Shown here: in pieces, positions 25,394 through 36,645 of the stretch
Numbering within the stretch: the stretch's first letter is position 1
How the letters are laid out: every line of letters starts with the position of its first letter
Source of the DNA: Unio delphinus
Taxonomy: Eukaryota > Mollusca > Bivalvia > Unionida > Unionidae
Length of the DNA stretch: 64,000 nucleotides
Assembly (NCBI GenBank): GCA_029339505.1
Contig: JAQISU010000022.1
Location: 16,233,501-16,297,500 of the forward strand
Direction of reading: 5' to 3'
Notes under the pieces: model-generated
Databases searched by the model: none
The model's input: only the letters and a program-made list of their open reading frames with translations
Told to the model about the DNA's origin: nothing
Translations under genes and position numbers: made by a program

Positions 25394-27038
25394 GGTAGTA
25401 ATTGCGTATGTATTTACAAATGTATCAATTTATTCATATCGTAATGAATAAAGTGGGCTGAGTTTGACCTTGGAGTTTTGACTACTAATGTTGACGCTAG
25501 TTTAACTTTGAAACACAGATTACCGCTACCTGAGCGTTGAAGGCAGAGACGCAATCAATGCAGAGGAAAAAGAGAATTATCCTCAGGATTTGGATGACCA
25601 TCCAACTACTGGAACGGCTTCTCTAGATTGCCAGAACAACGTCTGTAGTATATGCCAAGGATTATGTTAGTATGCGTTTCTTTTATTTTCGTACAGATGA
25701 AACATTTGCATTAGGTATCATTTTCTTATATTTTAAGTTCATATATTTTGTCTGGATTGTCGTCAAAACGTGCGAATTCACTTTGGATTGGTTTCAGACT
25801 TTTGAAGTAGAACACGATTTGTGCAGGTTTACCCAATGTTGGAATACACAAGGAATTTTTCGTTACAATTTATGTATTGTATTTAAAATCAGAGGCGATT
25901 CTTCCTTGGATTACATGCTTATATTCGTAGAACTGTAGAGAAAAGCGATTAAACTCAAGATTGTGTCTTGCAATACGTCTGAACATGGATCGAAATGGTC
26001 AATGAATCAGATCTGTATATAATAACTATCCCACTATTGTTGCATCAGATACAGTTTACAATGAGATACACTCTTTATTACACGACTATGACTAATATTA
26101 CTTTCTATTATTCTTACCTCTAAATAAGTAAATGTAATTTTACCGCGAAATTGATGATCGGACAACGCTATCATAACATAATATCGTACAAGTTGCTATG
26201 TCTTGACAAGTTTTCAGTTATTCAACGAAGTAATAATTTTAGGTAACATGTCTACATGATCGATTGATGATAATACAAAGGCGGAAAGACTTAAAAAATT
26301 CTGATTAAAATGTTTCATTCGTGATTTATCAAACGTTTTTTATATTCATGAGCATACATTCTACCACGCATCATATTGTTCATTTACAAAATTCTATCTA
26401 TCTATCTATCTATCTACTGAGTTAAAATACATATATTGTTTTCTCTGCAGATTGTCTAAGCGTGAGGTATTTGGTAGAAAACGACACTTTTGTTGTTCAA
26501 GTTAGCAAACAGTTTGTTCCAATCTTTGAAAAGAACATTCCAGGTAAGCCCAAATTTCACATGCGACAAGTTTGGTCTAGCGTATATAATTCTGATTGTC
26601 TGAGTGGAGTTATCAAATATGTGCCTAGTAGCATAGTCTTTACATACATCTGAGCCAGAAAGTGCTCGCCTGTCCCAGATATTGACTTTGTCTTGTTAGT
26701 TTGTAGTTCGTCACATGCTGCACATTGTTTAGGAAACAAAAAGGGTTAGACAAACATTGACGCAAAAAGCATGTACCATATGTATGCTCTCTCAAACCCT
26801 AAGTTTGAATCACTTTAATGTACATTACAACTTGAATATTCAGTACAGTCCCTTATTTATACTATTTCTATTATTTCTAGCATTGGATTGGCAAGAATGC
26901 ATGTATCTGGAGGAGGACCAGGAACAGACCTGTATTTATATCGAAAATGTGTTTCTCGAAGACGGGCACGCTTGTATGAATCTGTTTATAAACTCCGAGT
27001 TCATGAATAATTACGAATCGCCAAATATTTGTATGTAG
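25209..27038 (+). CDS. secreted cysteine-rich protein (DUF4773-like), four exons, left-arm copy
   Basis: Coding exons are 25209-25311, 25519-25665, 26451-26543 and 26881-27038 (501 nt, 166 residues plus TAG). All three introns are phase 1 with GT/AG ends (gtaagat, gttagt, gtaagc donors; aacacag, tctctgcag, atttctag acceptors). Residues 1-18 (MKTLAVLAIAVSLISVQG) form a signal peptide. An acidic region rich in D/E (about 19-75) follows, then a C-terminal module with eight cysteines, starting CQNNVCSICQGLYC and ending ACMNLF...NICM. The spacing resembles the extracellular DUF4773 module of invertebrates; that assignment comes from memory of the pattern and is moderate. The protein is probably exported, with unknown function. 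Its coding sequence is identical to the copy at 58516-60375. The sequence acagactgctg/ag acceptor just before the ATG suggests an upstream noncoding exon. Confidence 0.72.
25341..25390. repeat. (TA)25 microsatellite in intron 1, left arm
   Basis: A 50-nt TA run begins 29 bp after the first donor site. The right-arm counterpart (60204-60243) is 40 nt long. Confidence 0.95.
26393..26416. repeat. (TCTA)6 microsatellite in intron 2, left arm
   Basis: A 24-nt run 34 bp upstream of exon 3. The right-arm counterpart (59138-59201) is 64 nt and contains one variant unit. Confidence 0.93.
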
Positions 27039-27078
27039 ATTTGTCGTAATACAAGCGGAATCAATTGATATATTCATC

Positions 27079-27084
27079 ATTAAA
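27079..27084 (+). terminator. polyadenylation signal ATTAAA
   Basis: The common variant ATTAAA lies 41 bp after the stop codon of the left secreted-protein gene, in the expected place for a short 3' UTR. It is conserved at 58470-58475 in the right arm. Confidence 0.5.
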
Positions 27085-27689
27085 GTGAATATAACATTTT
27101 ATACAATGTTTATCCTTTACTTGAATATAACTCGGAGGCCAGATGACCAATGATGTCAAAAAATGGATCACATTAATGTTCAAACTTAATTTTTAAGTAG
27201 TACTGTAAACAAATAAAATAACAAATCCTATTTCGACCATCTCCAATTTGTATTTGTCTATGAATATTACCTCTTTCATTCCAGTATAATAAGATTGGTT
27301 CCCAATGATGAAGGCGTTGATAATTGGTTCGTTATCTTGTTCATACTCGAACTATTTCATACCTTTATGTGTTAGCTTCAACAAACACACTGACGAGCTC
27401 CTGTGACAATTGTTCTGGTGCAAAAATAATACCTATTACATAAATGCTAGTAAAATGCTATCCTCAGGCAGATTTACCCAACTACTTGAGTCCCAGTAAT
27501 CACTTTTATCTCATTACTGAAACACGCAAATACCTTTGTGATATTAAATGTTTGCTATTACCTTAAACAGACCCGATAAATTGTACAAAACATGATCGTA
27601 GGTATGCAGTCTGTACAAAATTGAACTTGGTATATCGAAAAGCATATTTGTCTATCCTCGGTTAGTAAATTGATGACATATTTATGCTT
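27085..27689. other. intergenic stretch, left arm
   Basis: AT-rich sequence between the poly(A) signal of the secreted-protein gene and a CR1 fragment. Nothing was recognised. Its mirror is 57865-58469. Confidence 0.5.
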
Positions 27690-28992
27690 ATCAATAGACT
27701 ATGATATATTACTTCACCGTTTCCAGCATGTATTTGGCATTCACAAAACACTCTTACTGTGGTTCAAGTCCTACTTAGTCAACCAGACAAAAATTATATC
27801 TGCAAATGGAATACATTCCAGCACAGCAGATCAATTTTATGGTGTTCCATTGCGTTCTGTTCTTGGTGCTGTTCTCTTCATTCTATATAATCAGCCGCTA
27901 TCATATTCATATATAATAATCCAATGCCGCACCAATTGTATGCTGATGATACCCAAATATACAAATATATCGAACATACTGACGTGTGCATTTTTGATGT
28001 GAACTCATGGATGACATATTACAAGCTGCAGATGAATCATGATAAAACTGAGGCCACTCTGATTACAATAGAAAGACTTTATACTTTGCTTCAAACAATA
28101 AATATCACCAACACCAATATCAAATTAACCCGTCAGTACAAAACATACGTGTTACTCTGGACAGTACTCTAATACGGCACCTACATGTCATGAACTAATG
28201 CAACGCTGCATATCTTCAGTGGAGCAGCATCAGCTTCATTCGCAAATACTTTTCGAATGATGCCACTAAAACACTTGTCTGTTCATCTGTACTTTCATGA
28301 CTGGACTACTGTAATTCAATTCTGGTCGATTCGTCTCAAAATCTACTCCGGAAACTTCCAAAAATTCAAAACATAACTGCTTGGATCATCCTTGTAAATC
28401 TTTATGTACTTGCCCACCTTCTTAAACTTTCTTTTAACTCTCTTGATACAACCGATGATCCTACATTATATCCATATAGATTTCCCTTTCCCATGTGAAT
28501 TCATGGATGACATGTAACAAGCTGCAGATAAATCGTGATTGCGACTATTCTGATTACAACAGAAAGACTTTATAATTTACATCTTATGCTTCAAACAATA
28601 AATATCTGCAACACCAATATAAAGTTAACACCGTCAGTACAAAACACACGTGTTACTCTGGACAGTACTCTCATATGGCACCTACATGTCATGAACAAAT
28701 GCAAGGCTGCATATCTTGAGCGGAGCCGCATCAGCTCCATTCGCAAATATTTTTTCGGTTGATGCCACTAAACACTTGTGTGTACATCTGTAATTTTATG
28801 ACTGGACTGCTGGAATTTAATTCTGGTCGGTTCGTCTAAACAATCTACTCCAGAAACTTCCAAAAGTTCAAAACAACTGCCTGGATCATCCTTGGAAATC
28901 TTTATGTACTTGCTCACCTTCTTTATCTTTTTTTAACTCTTGATACCGCCGTTTACCCTATATTATATCTATATAGATTTCCATGCCCCATG
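27690..28992 (+). mobile_element. CR1-clade LINE 3' fragment with internal tandem duplication, left arm
   Basis: A 5'-truncated copy starts inside the reverse transcriptase (DYDILLHRFQHVFGI), passes through a degraded GVPQGSVLG motif (GVPLRSVLGAVLFILY) and an intact YADD box (HQLYADDTQIYK), and goes on to the C-terminal region. It is clearly related to the longer copy at 36646-39420. A 496-bp segment (27999-28494) is repeated directly as 28495-28992. Frameshifts and stops are present throughout, so it is inactive. It sits 0.65 kb downstream of the secreted-protein gene on the same strand. Confidence 0.9.
27999..28992 (+). repeat. 496-bp tandem duplication inside the CR1 fragment
   Basis: Two direct copies start gtgaa(c/t)tcatggatgacat at 27999 and 28495. 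Both end in tatagatttcc(c/a)t..ccccatg-like sequence. They differ by several per cent and by small indels. The duplication is present in both palindrome arms and so predates them, or was copied between them. Confidence 0.88.
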
Positions 28993-29179
28993 TTTTAGAA
29001 GACTTCCTAGAAGGTGGTGGCCTAACGGGTCAGTTGGGAGATAACAATACCGACAATAGAAGGTGACTTCACGAGGTAATTTTGTCTACTGAGTATAGCA
29101 TCTGTGTATCCCTGCCACTTGAAAGGTGTCCCCTCGTTGTCCTCTATGGTGATGCTGAAATTGTAACTAAAAATCACAG

Positions 29180-29900
29180 ACATTGCAAAAGAAATTAAAA
29201 AAACATAACAAACTACTGTCTGACTCGGATGACGAGCCATGTGGTGAGTGGTCATTTCCACGCTTCATGGTTATTCAATATAAGGATGACTCACTATCTC
29301 CATTTATTATGAACAAAAATCCATTACTGAATATATAGGCACATCAAAAGAGATCAAATAATTGAACTCGGGTTGCCTTTTTTATTGATTGTAAGCAAAA
29401 AAGTAAAACAGACAATATCAAAAATATGAAAACATTCTTCGATATTCCAGTGTCCTCATTCGCTCACACTACACTAAATACGTCCAAACGCATGATGCGC
29501 TGTCGTGACTTGGCTGGCGTCAATGTCACAGATGTCATCGAGGGGATGAAAAATGAAGATGACACTGAAGAACAAAGAATACGTATTAAACGTAATAATA
29601 ATCGGTGTGACACCGACACATTTGTACTCACCCAAAGTGGTGAAAGCTGGGTTTTTGCAAGTGAAGGTCGAGCTATAGATTCCAAAACCTCTTTGATGCT
29701 ATAAGTGTCATAAGTATGACCATCACGAATACAGATGTTCAAAGTCAAAATATGTGGAATTTGCGGAGATCATTCTCATCAGGAATTCCGTTGTAGAGCA
29801 TTTCCTCATTGTGTCAACTGCGACAAAGAACATCACGCCGATTTCAATGACTGTGATACTTGGAAAAAAAGAGAAGGAAATTTAGAGACTAAAGTATACA
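29180..29900 (+). pseudogene. I-element ORF1 (gag) remnant
   Basis: A conserved N-terminal segment (GEWSFPRFMVIQYKDDSLSPF, about 29238-29300) is followed by SFAHTTLNTSKRMMRCRDLAG (about 29456-29520), typical of the RNA-binding part of these gag proteins. Three knuckles follow: CYKCHKYDHHEYRC (from 29697), CGICGDHSHQEFRC (from 29753) and CVNCDKEHHADFNDC (about 29811-29855). The first two fit C-x2-C-x4-H-x4-C; the last is slightly off. Stops and frame changes separate the pieces. The second arm differs here by one A in a run near 29866. Confidence 0.85.
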
Positions 29901-30366
29901 GTAAACATTCCCTATTCAGAGGTTTGGAAACTTGTATAAGTACAAACATCCCTTCCTGGCACATCGTTCTCTACTGTCGTGAAAAACAAGTCCAAACCTA
30001 CAAAGGATGCACCAGCACAAACAGATGTACCCGCTTCAACATCTAGTATAACATTCCCCATTACCAACCACAGAAAAACACAGAATATACACAAACAACT
30101 TTCAATAAAACCCCACCACCGAAATCACGAAGGAATACACATAAATCACAAGCAAATAAACAGCAAAAGGGTCCAGATGATTCCATTAAACTCTATAACA
30201 GGTTTGAAGTCATTGAAAGCATAGATTGAAAGGAAACTGCTCCATGTACTTAAGGTGGCTCGAAAGCTACTAACAAAATATACACCACCGTACTTTATCC
30301 AAAAAAGCACAAATTATCTCTGCAAATGATCTAACCTAGCTCCACAATCTCCAGCTTTACCTCATA

Positions 30367-30840
30367 ATGAAGAACATGATCATACAATGGAACTGTCCAG
30401 GACATAAAGCTAACTACAATTATGGTATTATTCTGATTTTAAATGACCACGATCCTGCGTGTTTACAGGATACATTCCTAAAAGAGATGGATAACATTAC
30501 ATTTAAAAAATATTCCCTGTTTAACACCTACATTCAAAACGCTGACAGGGCCTCAGGATGAGTTTTTTTTGTTGTGAACAATTGAGCCCCATACAGAGTC
30601 ATCCCATTAAACACAAATTCGCAAGCCATTGCTGTAAGCGTCGCTCTACATCGAGTGATTAACGTTTGCTTAATTTACATAACACCAAACACCAACCTAG
30701 TACCATACGAATTTGACAATCTTGTTCAACAACTTTCCACACACTTTGTTTTACTTAGGGGTTTTAATGCCCATAACATTATATGGGGATCACATCACAT
30801 AAACGACAGAGACCATAAAGTAGAAGATTTCATTTCTTGA
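30367..30840 (+). pseudogene. I-element endonuclease remnant
   Basis: The pieces MIIQWNCPGHKANYNYGIIL, ACLQDTFLKEM and FVLLRGFNAHNIIWGS correspond to the QWN, LQET and GDFNAHN motifs of AP-like LINE endonucleases. These cut target DNA to prime integration. Here the LQET glutamate is aspartate and the aspartate of GDFNAH is replaced by glycine. The reading frame is also broken by stops between the pieces, so no active enzyme is expected. Confidence 0.8.
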
Positions 30841-31399
30841 CACGATCTCTGTCTATAGAACACTAAATCACTGACATCTTTATACCCAGGAACGGGTAAA
30901 TACACGTGTAAAGATTTTACAATTTACTCTCCTTCGCTGCTTTTAAATTATCAATAGAAGGTCGCTCATGACTTCCTTAGCATTGATCACTTTACAATCA
31001 ACCTTGAAAAATATCAACTCTAAAATTGATGACGCAATTCCACAATGGAACATAAAGAAATCTGACTGGGCTACGTTTGAAACACTCTGTAAAACTAGAC
31101 TAAATGAGGATACATAATTCAACGTTATTAATCCTATACAGCATTGTACATCCATTCCAAAAAAGAAAACGTGCATCATGGAAGAAATATATTCCTTCTT
31201 TTAAATCTCGTTCCTCAATCAACACCTGAAAACTAACAATAACAATTTTAGTTCGAAACGTGACATAGCAAATATTGCAGTTTCTTTTGAAATTCCTTAT
31301 CATCTAATCATTCAAAAGCATTCCGAAGATTAAAAATATAAAAAGGTCACAAATAAAATTCACATCCATCAACTCTGAAAGCTATAAGCAGCTGTTTTC

Positions 31400-33170
31400 A
31401 CTATTGGAACTTAGGGAGGCTTTAGAAAAGGCCCATGGTACATCCACTGAGCCTGATAAAGTACGTTACCAGTTCTTGAAACACCTCCCAGAATCATGAC
31501 TAACATCTCTTCTGAAAATCTATAATGATTTATGGAATGCTAGTAATGTACTTAAGATATGGCACGAAGCAACAGCAACAGCAATTCCCAAACCAGGTAA
31601 AGATATCAGAGTTACTAACAGCTTTCGACCCATTGCACTGACAAGCTGTATGTGCAAAACAATGGTACCAATTATGAATTCGCGGCTTGTATTTTACTTG
31701 AAATGTAACAATTTAATATCGCGTTTCCAAAGTGGCTTCCGTTCCGGTCGTAGTACTAGCGATTATCTGGTCGGACTTGAAACATTTATTCGCGATGCAT
31801 TTATAAAGAAGGAACAGTTAATAACAGTTTTCTTTGATTTAGAAAAGGCCTATAACACAAAATGGAAGTACGGGATACTAAATGACCTTCACGATATGGG
31901 TCTAAAAGACAATCTGGCCTCTTTCATATCACAGTTTCTCTCAGACAGAAAATTCAGAGTGGTTCTGCCCTCTCAGATATGCACAAATAAGAGACGGGTG
32001 TGCCCCATGGCAGTAGTTTATATGTGACGTTACAAAATATCTAACCGCTCCGGTGGCCTAGTGGCCGAGTCATACCAAAGACTTACAAAAATAGTACTAA
32101 CAGCTGCCTCGCTTGACGCTCAGCATTAAGAGATTATTGTTAGGACGAGTCGGCCTGGTATCAGGAACATTTGACTGGGTGGGACATCAAGATACATGTC
32201 TGCGGCATGATGTCCCAGTGTTAGACATCACTATAAACTGCCTCACTGCAGACATCATAGCTATATGACTGAAATATTTTTAAAGTTACGTTAAAAATCC
32301 TAATCAAACAAACAAACAAATAAAATATCAAAATCAATAGCACAAACGATCATATAGGTCCCAGTGTGGATTTCAAATAATACGTTGATGTTTTGTTTTT
32401 ACGTTTTATCGATCAAAGCACATGCATACATTAAAGACAAGTGCAACAAAATATCAACAAGATATAAAATCATGCTAGTACTAAACGGTTTCAAATTTAA
32501 AAATATTAAACAGTATGCATGCATTTCTTTTAGCTGCAATGACATCATGATGATCCTAAACTCACGAATCACGGAACACTTATTTCAGTTCTTGAGCAAA
32601 CAAAGGTTTTGGGTATTATCTTCGACAGCAAACTGACTTTTATTCCACATATTAAGAATTTTGAAAGCTAAATCCTTACGATCCTTAGATCTACTTAAAG
32701 TATTAGCGCACTCTGACTGGGGTGTTGATATAAAGGTCATCCTCAATTTGTATTGAACATTTATCCACTCCAAACTAGACTATGGTTGTGTTGTTTATGG
32801 TTCAGCTAGAAGTTATATTTGAAAATGCTTGACCCAATTCAGCATCAGGGAATAAGTCTTTCTCTGGGAGCATTTAAGACATCTCGATGTAAAAGCCTTC
32901 TCGCGGAAGCGAATGAACTACCTTTATCACATCATAGAGAAGTGCTATCGGCACAGTACGCTCTCAAATTAAGATTAAACCCGCTGAATCCTGCATTTTC
33001 GGCTATTTATCAACCCAAATACAACACCGTATACGAGAACAAACCTAATGCCATACCTTCAGTTGCCACCAGAATATCATCCAGCTTTGACAGTAACAAA
33101 TTAATTTTTCTGCAATTGAGAATACATTTGTCTCGGAAACATCACCCTGGCTTCTGAAACAGCCCAAAGT
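31400..33170 (+). pseudogene. I-element reverse transcriptase remnant, split by a SINE
   Basis: Upstream of the SINE, RFQSGFRSGRSTSDYLVGLE and FFDLEKAYNTKWKYGIL match the fingers and catalytic motif A; the usual AYDT aspartate is Asn. Past the SINE the YVDD-type box reads YVDVLF, and VLGIIFDSKLTFIPHIKNF and LDPIQHQGISLSLGAFKTS match the conserved region after the palm. The SINE at 32042-32321 lies between motif A and the YVDD box. The open frames that remain are 31650-32027 and 32819-33157. Confidence 0.85.
32042..32321 (+). mobile_element. tRNA-derived SINE, family B, inserted in the I-element RT, left arm
   Basis: An 8-bp direct repeat (aaaatatc) at 32034-32041 and 32322-32329 bounds the insertion. 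The head starts ccgctccggtggcctagtgg but jumps straight to gccgagtcataccaaag, so the B-box half of the tRNA region is deleted. The body is complete (gctgcctcgcttgacgctca; gtctgcggcatgatgtccca) and ends in a (caaa)n-rich tail. The identical insertion is in the right arm. Confidence 0.92.
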
Positions 33171-33349
33171 GCTTTCTACGTTACACGATGGGAAAATTTC
33201 TAAGACAAACCTTTCCATCTTTCAAATGTCTTATCATGAACTCACCACCGAATTTAGAAACTACACTAGAATTTGAACTGATAGATGAAAGGATGAGGAA
33301 AAGACTGCTGAAGTCTTTGTTAGTGTTAAACCCATAACAAAGGTTTCTT

Positions 33350-33690
33350 ATACCGATGATGTGCCCATTTTTCAGCCGAAATCAGGGCAATAGACCTTGC
33401 TCTGAAATTTATCGAACAGAAACGTAGTTTGAACAGCATTATCTTCTGTGACTCACTATTAGCGCTTCAGGCACTAGACAATATAAAACTGGGGAACCCA
33501 TTTTTTAATCAATCTCCTAGTCAAACATACTGAGATGAGCATCTCCTACAATATAGAATACTCTTGGTTACCTAGCTCTATTGGTATCAAAGGTAATGAA
33601 GTAACCGATCGCGCTGCTAAAATGGCAATATCCCAGGAACCTTCTGATTTTCATAGACCGTTTACTGATTTGAAATATAGTATTAAATAG
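33350..33690 (+). pseudogene. I-element RNase H remnant
   Basis: FSAEIRAIDLAL (from 33367), IIFCDSLLALQAL and, in another frame, SWLPSSIGIKGNEVTDRAAK (about 33565-33624) correspond to the glutamate, first aspartate and last aspartate motifs of RNase H. The histidine expected in PSHxGI is serine here. The domain is split by at least one frameshift. Its presence is the strongest argument for the I superfamily. Confidence 0.82.
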
Positions 33691-33789
33691 TTCCTACGCT
33701 TGAAGTGACAAGCATCATGTAATGATGCAATGAATAACAAACTCCACACCGTCAAACCGAACCGTGGAGATAATGGACTCCTTTCTAAA

Positions 33790-34098
33790 GAACCATACGT
33801 ACGGAGGAGTTAGTCATCGCAAGAATCCAAATTAGTCATACGTTCATAACCCACTCCCACATACCAAAACGTGAAGATCCACAAGAGTGCGTTACTTGCA
33901 ATGATCCATTCACTGCTAAGCACCTTTATGACAAAGTGTTACGATCTGCAGCGTACGCGTGATAAATATTATAATGAGCAATACATGAAGAAACCTTTTG
34001 ATACTTTACATCTCACTTGTATTTTAGATTTCCTGAAGGAAATAAACCTTATTTTAAACTATAACTTGTATGCCATCACCTGGAACATTTATATCTAA
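33790..34098 (+). pseudogene. I-element ORF2 C-terminal region
   Basis: In one frame ELVIARIQISHTFITHSHI and then ECVTCNDPFTAKHLYDK give the conserved ARLRIGHT-like and CxxC...H zinc-binding region found at the end of these polyproteins. In another frame KPFDTLHLTCILDFLKEINL to the stop at 34096-34098 forms the terminal helix region. At least one frameshift lies between them. Confidence 0.75.
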
Positions 34099-34110
34099 TG
34101 TAAATACCAC

Positions 34111-36644
34111 CCTTATTTTCAACTTTTTTTCATCTGTCTTCTTAAATATACACCATTGATACATCCCATTCATTGTGAAGCTTTATATTTTAAACATCGT
34201 ACCATTTTACTTTGAACTATTTGGTTTTTTAAATCGCTGGTTGATATTAAACCTTTTACTATTTTTAAACATGTATTGTTACGTATATTTGATTTAAATC
34301 ATTTAATTTTGTTTGTCAGATTCAAATTTGACATTTTGGGTTTCAAATAAGTTAATTGGGAAAGATTTTCTAGAAATGGGTGACCTATATACTTTACAAG
34401 TATACAACTGATGCTAACCTCATTTTCTCATCTTGCTTCAGAGTGTAAACAAGCTTCTAAAATGATGGGTTGATTCCAAGAACATTAGAGCTTTATTTTA
34501 AAATTGATAGGTGTATTCCAAGGACATCTTTTTAGATCATAATGTATACGTGACTTTGCGAGCATGGGTTCGTTCTATGAACTTCTAGAAAATCACGTTA
34601 ACTCTTTCTGTTTACGAGAGAATCAGTATATAGCTGTGTTTCAGAAATTAACAGTTCAGTAGAAGTTGGGCTTTTATAATATTAAGTTGTGTCTTCTTGT
34701 TGAGTTATTTTTAATTACCGTGTACTAGTAATTGTGTCAATTCATTGGAGCAAGAGGAATTTTTTTATTATTTATCTGGAAAAGAATATGTGCTCATAAA
34801 TTTTCATTTGGATTATTATAAAACTAAAACTGACTTCATCACGTGACATTGTCGTCCATATTGGATTGCATCGTCACGATTCGTAGCGGGAACTTTTAGG
34901 ACATTTTATTATCAGGACTCTTGCAATTTTCACTAGTGGATTATGTTGTGAATTCTTTTTGGATTAATTTTTGGACTTGATTCTCTAAAACCGTAAGTTT
35001 AAATATTTTCTTTTATGAAAATATTTGTACTCAATAAATTGTTTGTTAAATTTTACAAGCTTGTTATTTTCACTCTTTCTATGTTGATGCTTATTTGAGC
35101 CTAAGCACGTATCAGTATACATACAACCTATGTATAGCGCTAAATAGCCTAAAATGCTCGTGCGCCGTTTAAAAAACAACAACAAATAAACAAACAAACA
35201 ATCTTCCGTGACAATATTATCACAAAGTAATGTTGCGTTCTTATTAAACTTTCGAATAATCATACTTTAAGTCAGAATAAATGACTATACATATATTTCA
35301 ATTCTAACAGATTATGTGATAAATCTGAAAACAAATGATATTGATTGAAGTGTAGACCTATCAAGCTGTGTTGATATTGTTTCTTGTTTTTAATAACATA
35401 GCGGATATATTGTAAGCGCTTGTAAATATAATTTTTGATTTTTTTATATCATGCTTCCCTACTAGCGATATTATTAATGTGGAAAATCTGTTACTCGAAC
35501 GTAATGATGTCTTTCAATTCCATCAAATAGATTCAACATGATTATTCAACTGTTTTTCATTATGTCTCTTTCTTTAATGAAGCTGACCCATATATATGGA
35601 ATATTCAAGTATTGATTCAGTACATTATATTGCTAATGGATGATATACTTACGTATGTTAGTATCCTAGAACATTTAGTATAATTTCCTGAATATCTCTA
35701 TAATATAACATAACATATATTATATTGACAGTCTATAAAAGGGATCAGATCATGAAAGAAATTTAAATACATATTGGTTGACTTTATTTAACTGTAATAC
35801 TAATCTTTTTTAAAAACCTAAGGAAACTAATAGCAAATGGATTTAACTTATCGGATCAAATGATGCATAACCCACGATGTAGCTTCCCCTGGCGCATATA
35901 ATAAATTTCTCATAGGTGTTCATTCTTTGAGGACGCTAATAACGTGTGACCTTGACGAAACTTTATATTGGTTCATCAATGTCTAAGAAATAGACGAGGT
36001 ATAAGAAACAATTAAAACTGAGAATGTCATTGATGGTAAGGTATGTTAACCACTTGACAAACTAGGTCGACAAATTCATTAACTAGGCGACACAGATCTT
36101 TAAATATTTTAATGAGTTTTATTTAAATTAGACATTACTTTTGTATCTTTGCACTCCGTTTGAACAAAAGACTTATATATATGTTAAAGGGTTAAATCGA
36201 AAGTAGATAATAATTCTATATGGTTGCATTACTTTGAAGCAAATGACTTATAAAAAAACTTGTTTCATACTCAGTAAGCGAATTGAATAAAAAATGGTTC
36301 CAGTACAACTTAAATAATGAGAGCGAATAATCAATTTGAATATTTAGTCGTAATTGGTATGGATATAATTGTCATCTGACTAGCAAAACATTACCAATAC
36401 ACAAGTTCAAAGATAAAACAATATTACCCACACCAGCGATAGCCCCTAAACTTCTAGAGATACAATAATAAGAAACTTATGTATATACAGTTAATGGGTC
36501 ATTAATGAGTGGATCTTGCCTACAATTTAAAGGATGATGACAAATTTAGAGAATACATTATCTTGAGGAAATTTCATTCAGATGTTTGACAAATAATGTT
36601 TATCTATGTCAATACGTACTGTATAGTTTTGTATTCAACGAAGC

Positions 36645-36645
<1 letters not shown>
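34111..36645. other. 2.5 kb without a recognisable gene, left arm
   Basis: AT-rich sequence between the two LINEs. The frame at 34985-35263 (-, 92 codons) occurs in both arms with one changed residue but has no recognisable domain. Arm divergence is low everywhere here, so its preservation is not informative. Its mirror is about 48906-51441. Confidence 0.5.

Larger units (their letters stand above)
29180..34110 (+). mobile_element. decayed I-superfamily non-LTR retrotransposon, left arm
   Basis: In order it shows a gag-like ORF1 with CCHC knuckles (29180-29900), an AP-like endonuclease (30367-30840), a reverse transcriptase (31400-33170) interrupted by a SINE at 32042-32321, an RNase H domain (about 33350-33690), and a C-terminal zinc-binding region ending at 34098. 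The gag-EN-RT-RNase H order is that of the I superfamily (I/Nimb-like elements); CR1 and Jockey elements lack RNase H. Many stops and frameshifts and several lost catalytic residues show that it is dead. Ends are approximate; the 5' end could begin up to 190 bp earlier. Confidence 0.85.

Noticed and set aside
29022..29261. 79-codon minus-strand frame conserved in both arms
   Set aside because: Its 3' half in the opposite orientation encodes the start of the I-element gag (DSDDEPCGEWSFPRF), so it is an antisense shadow.
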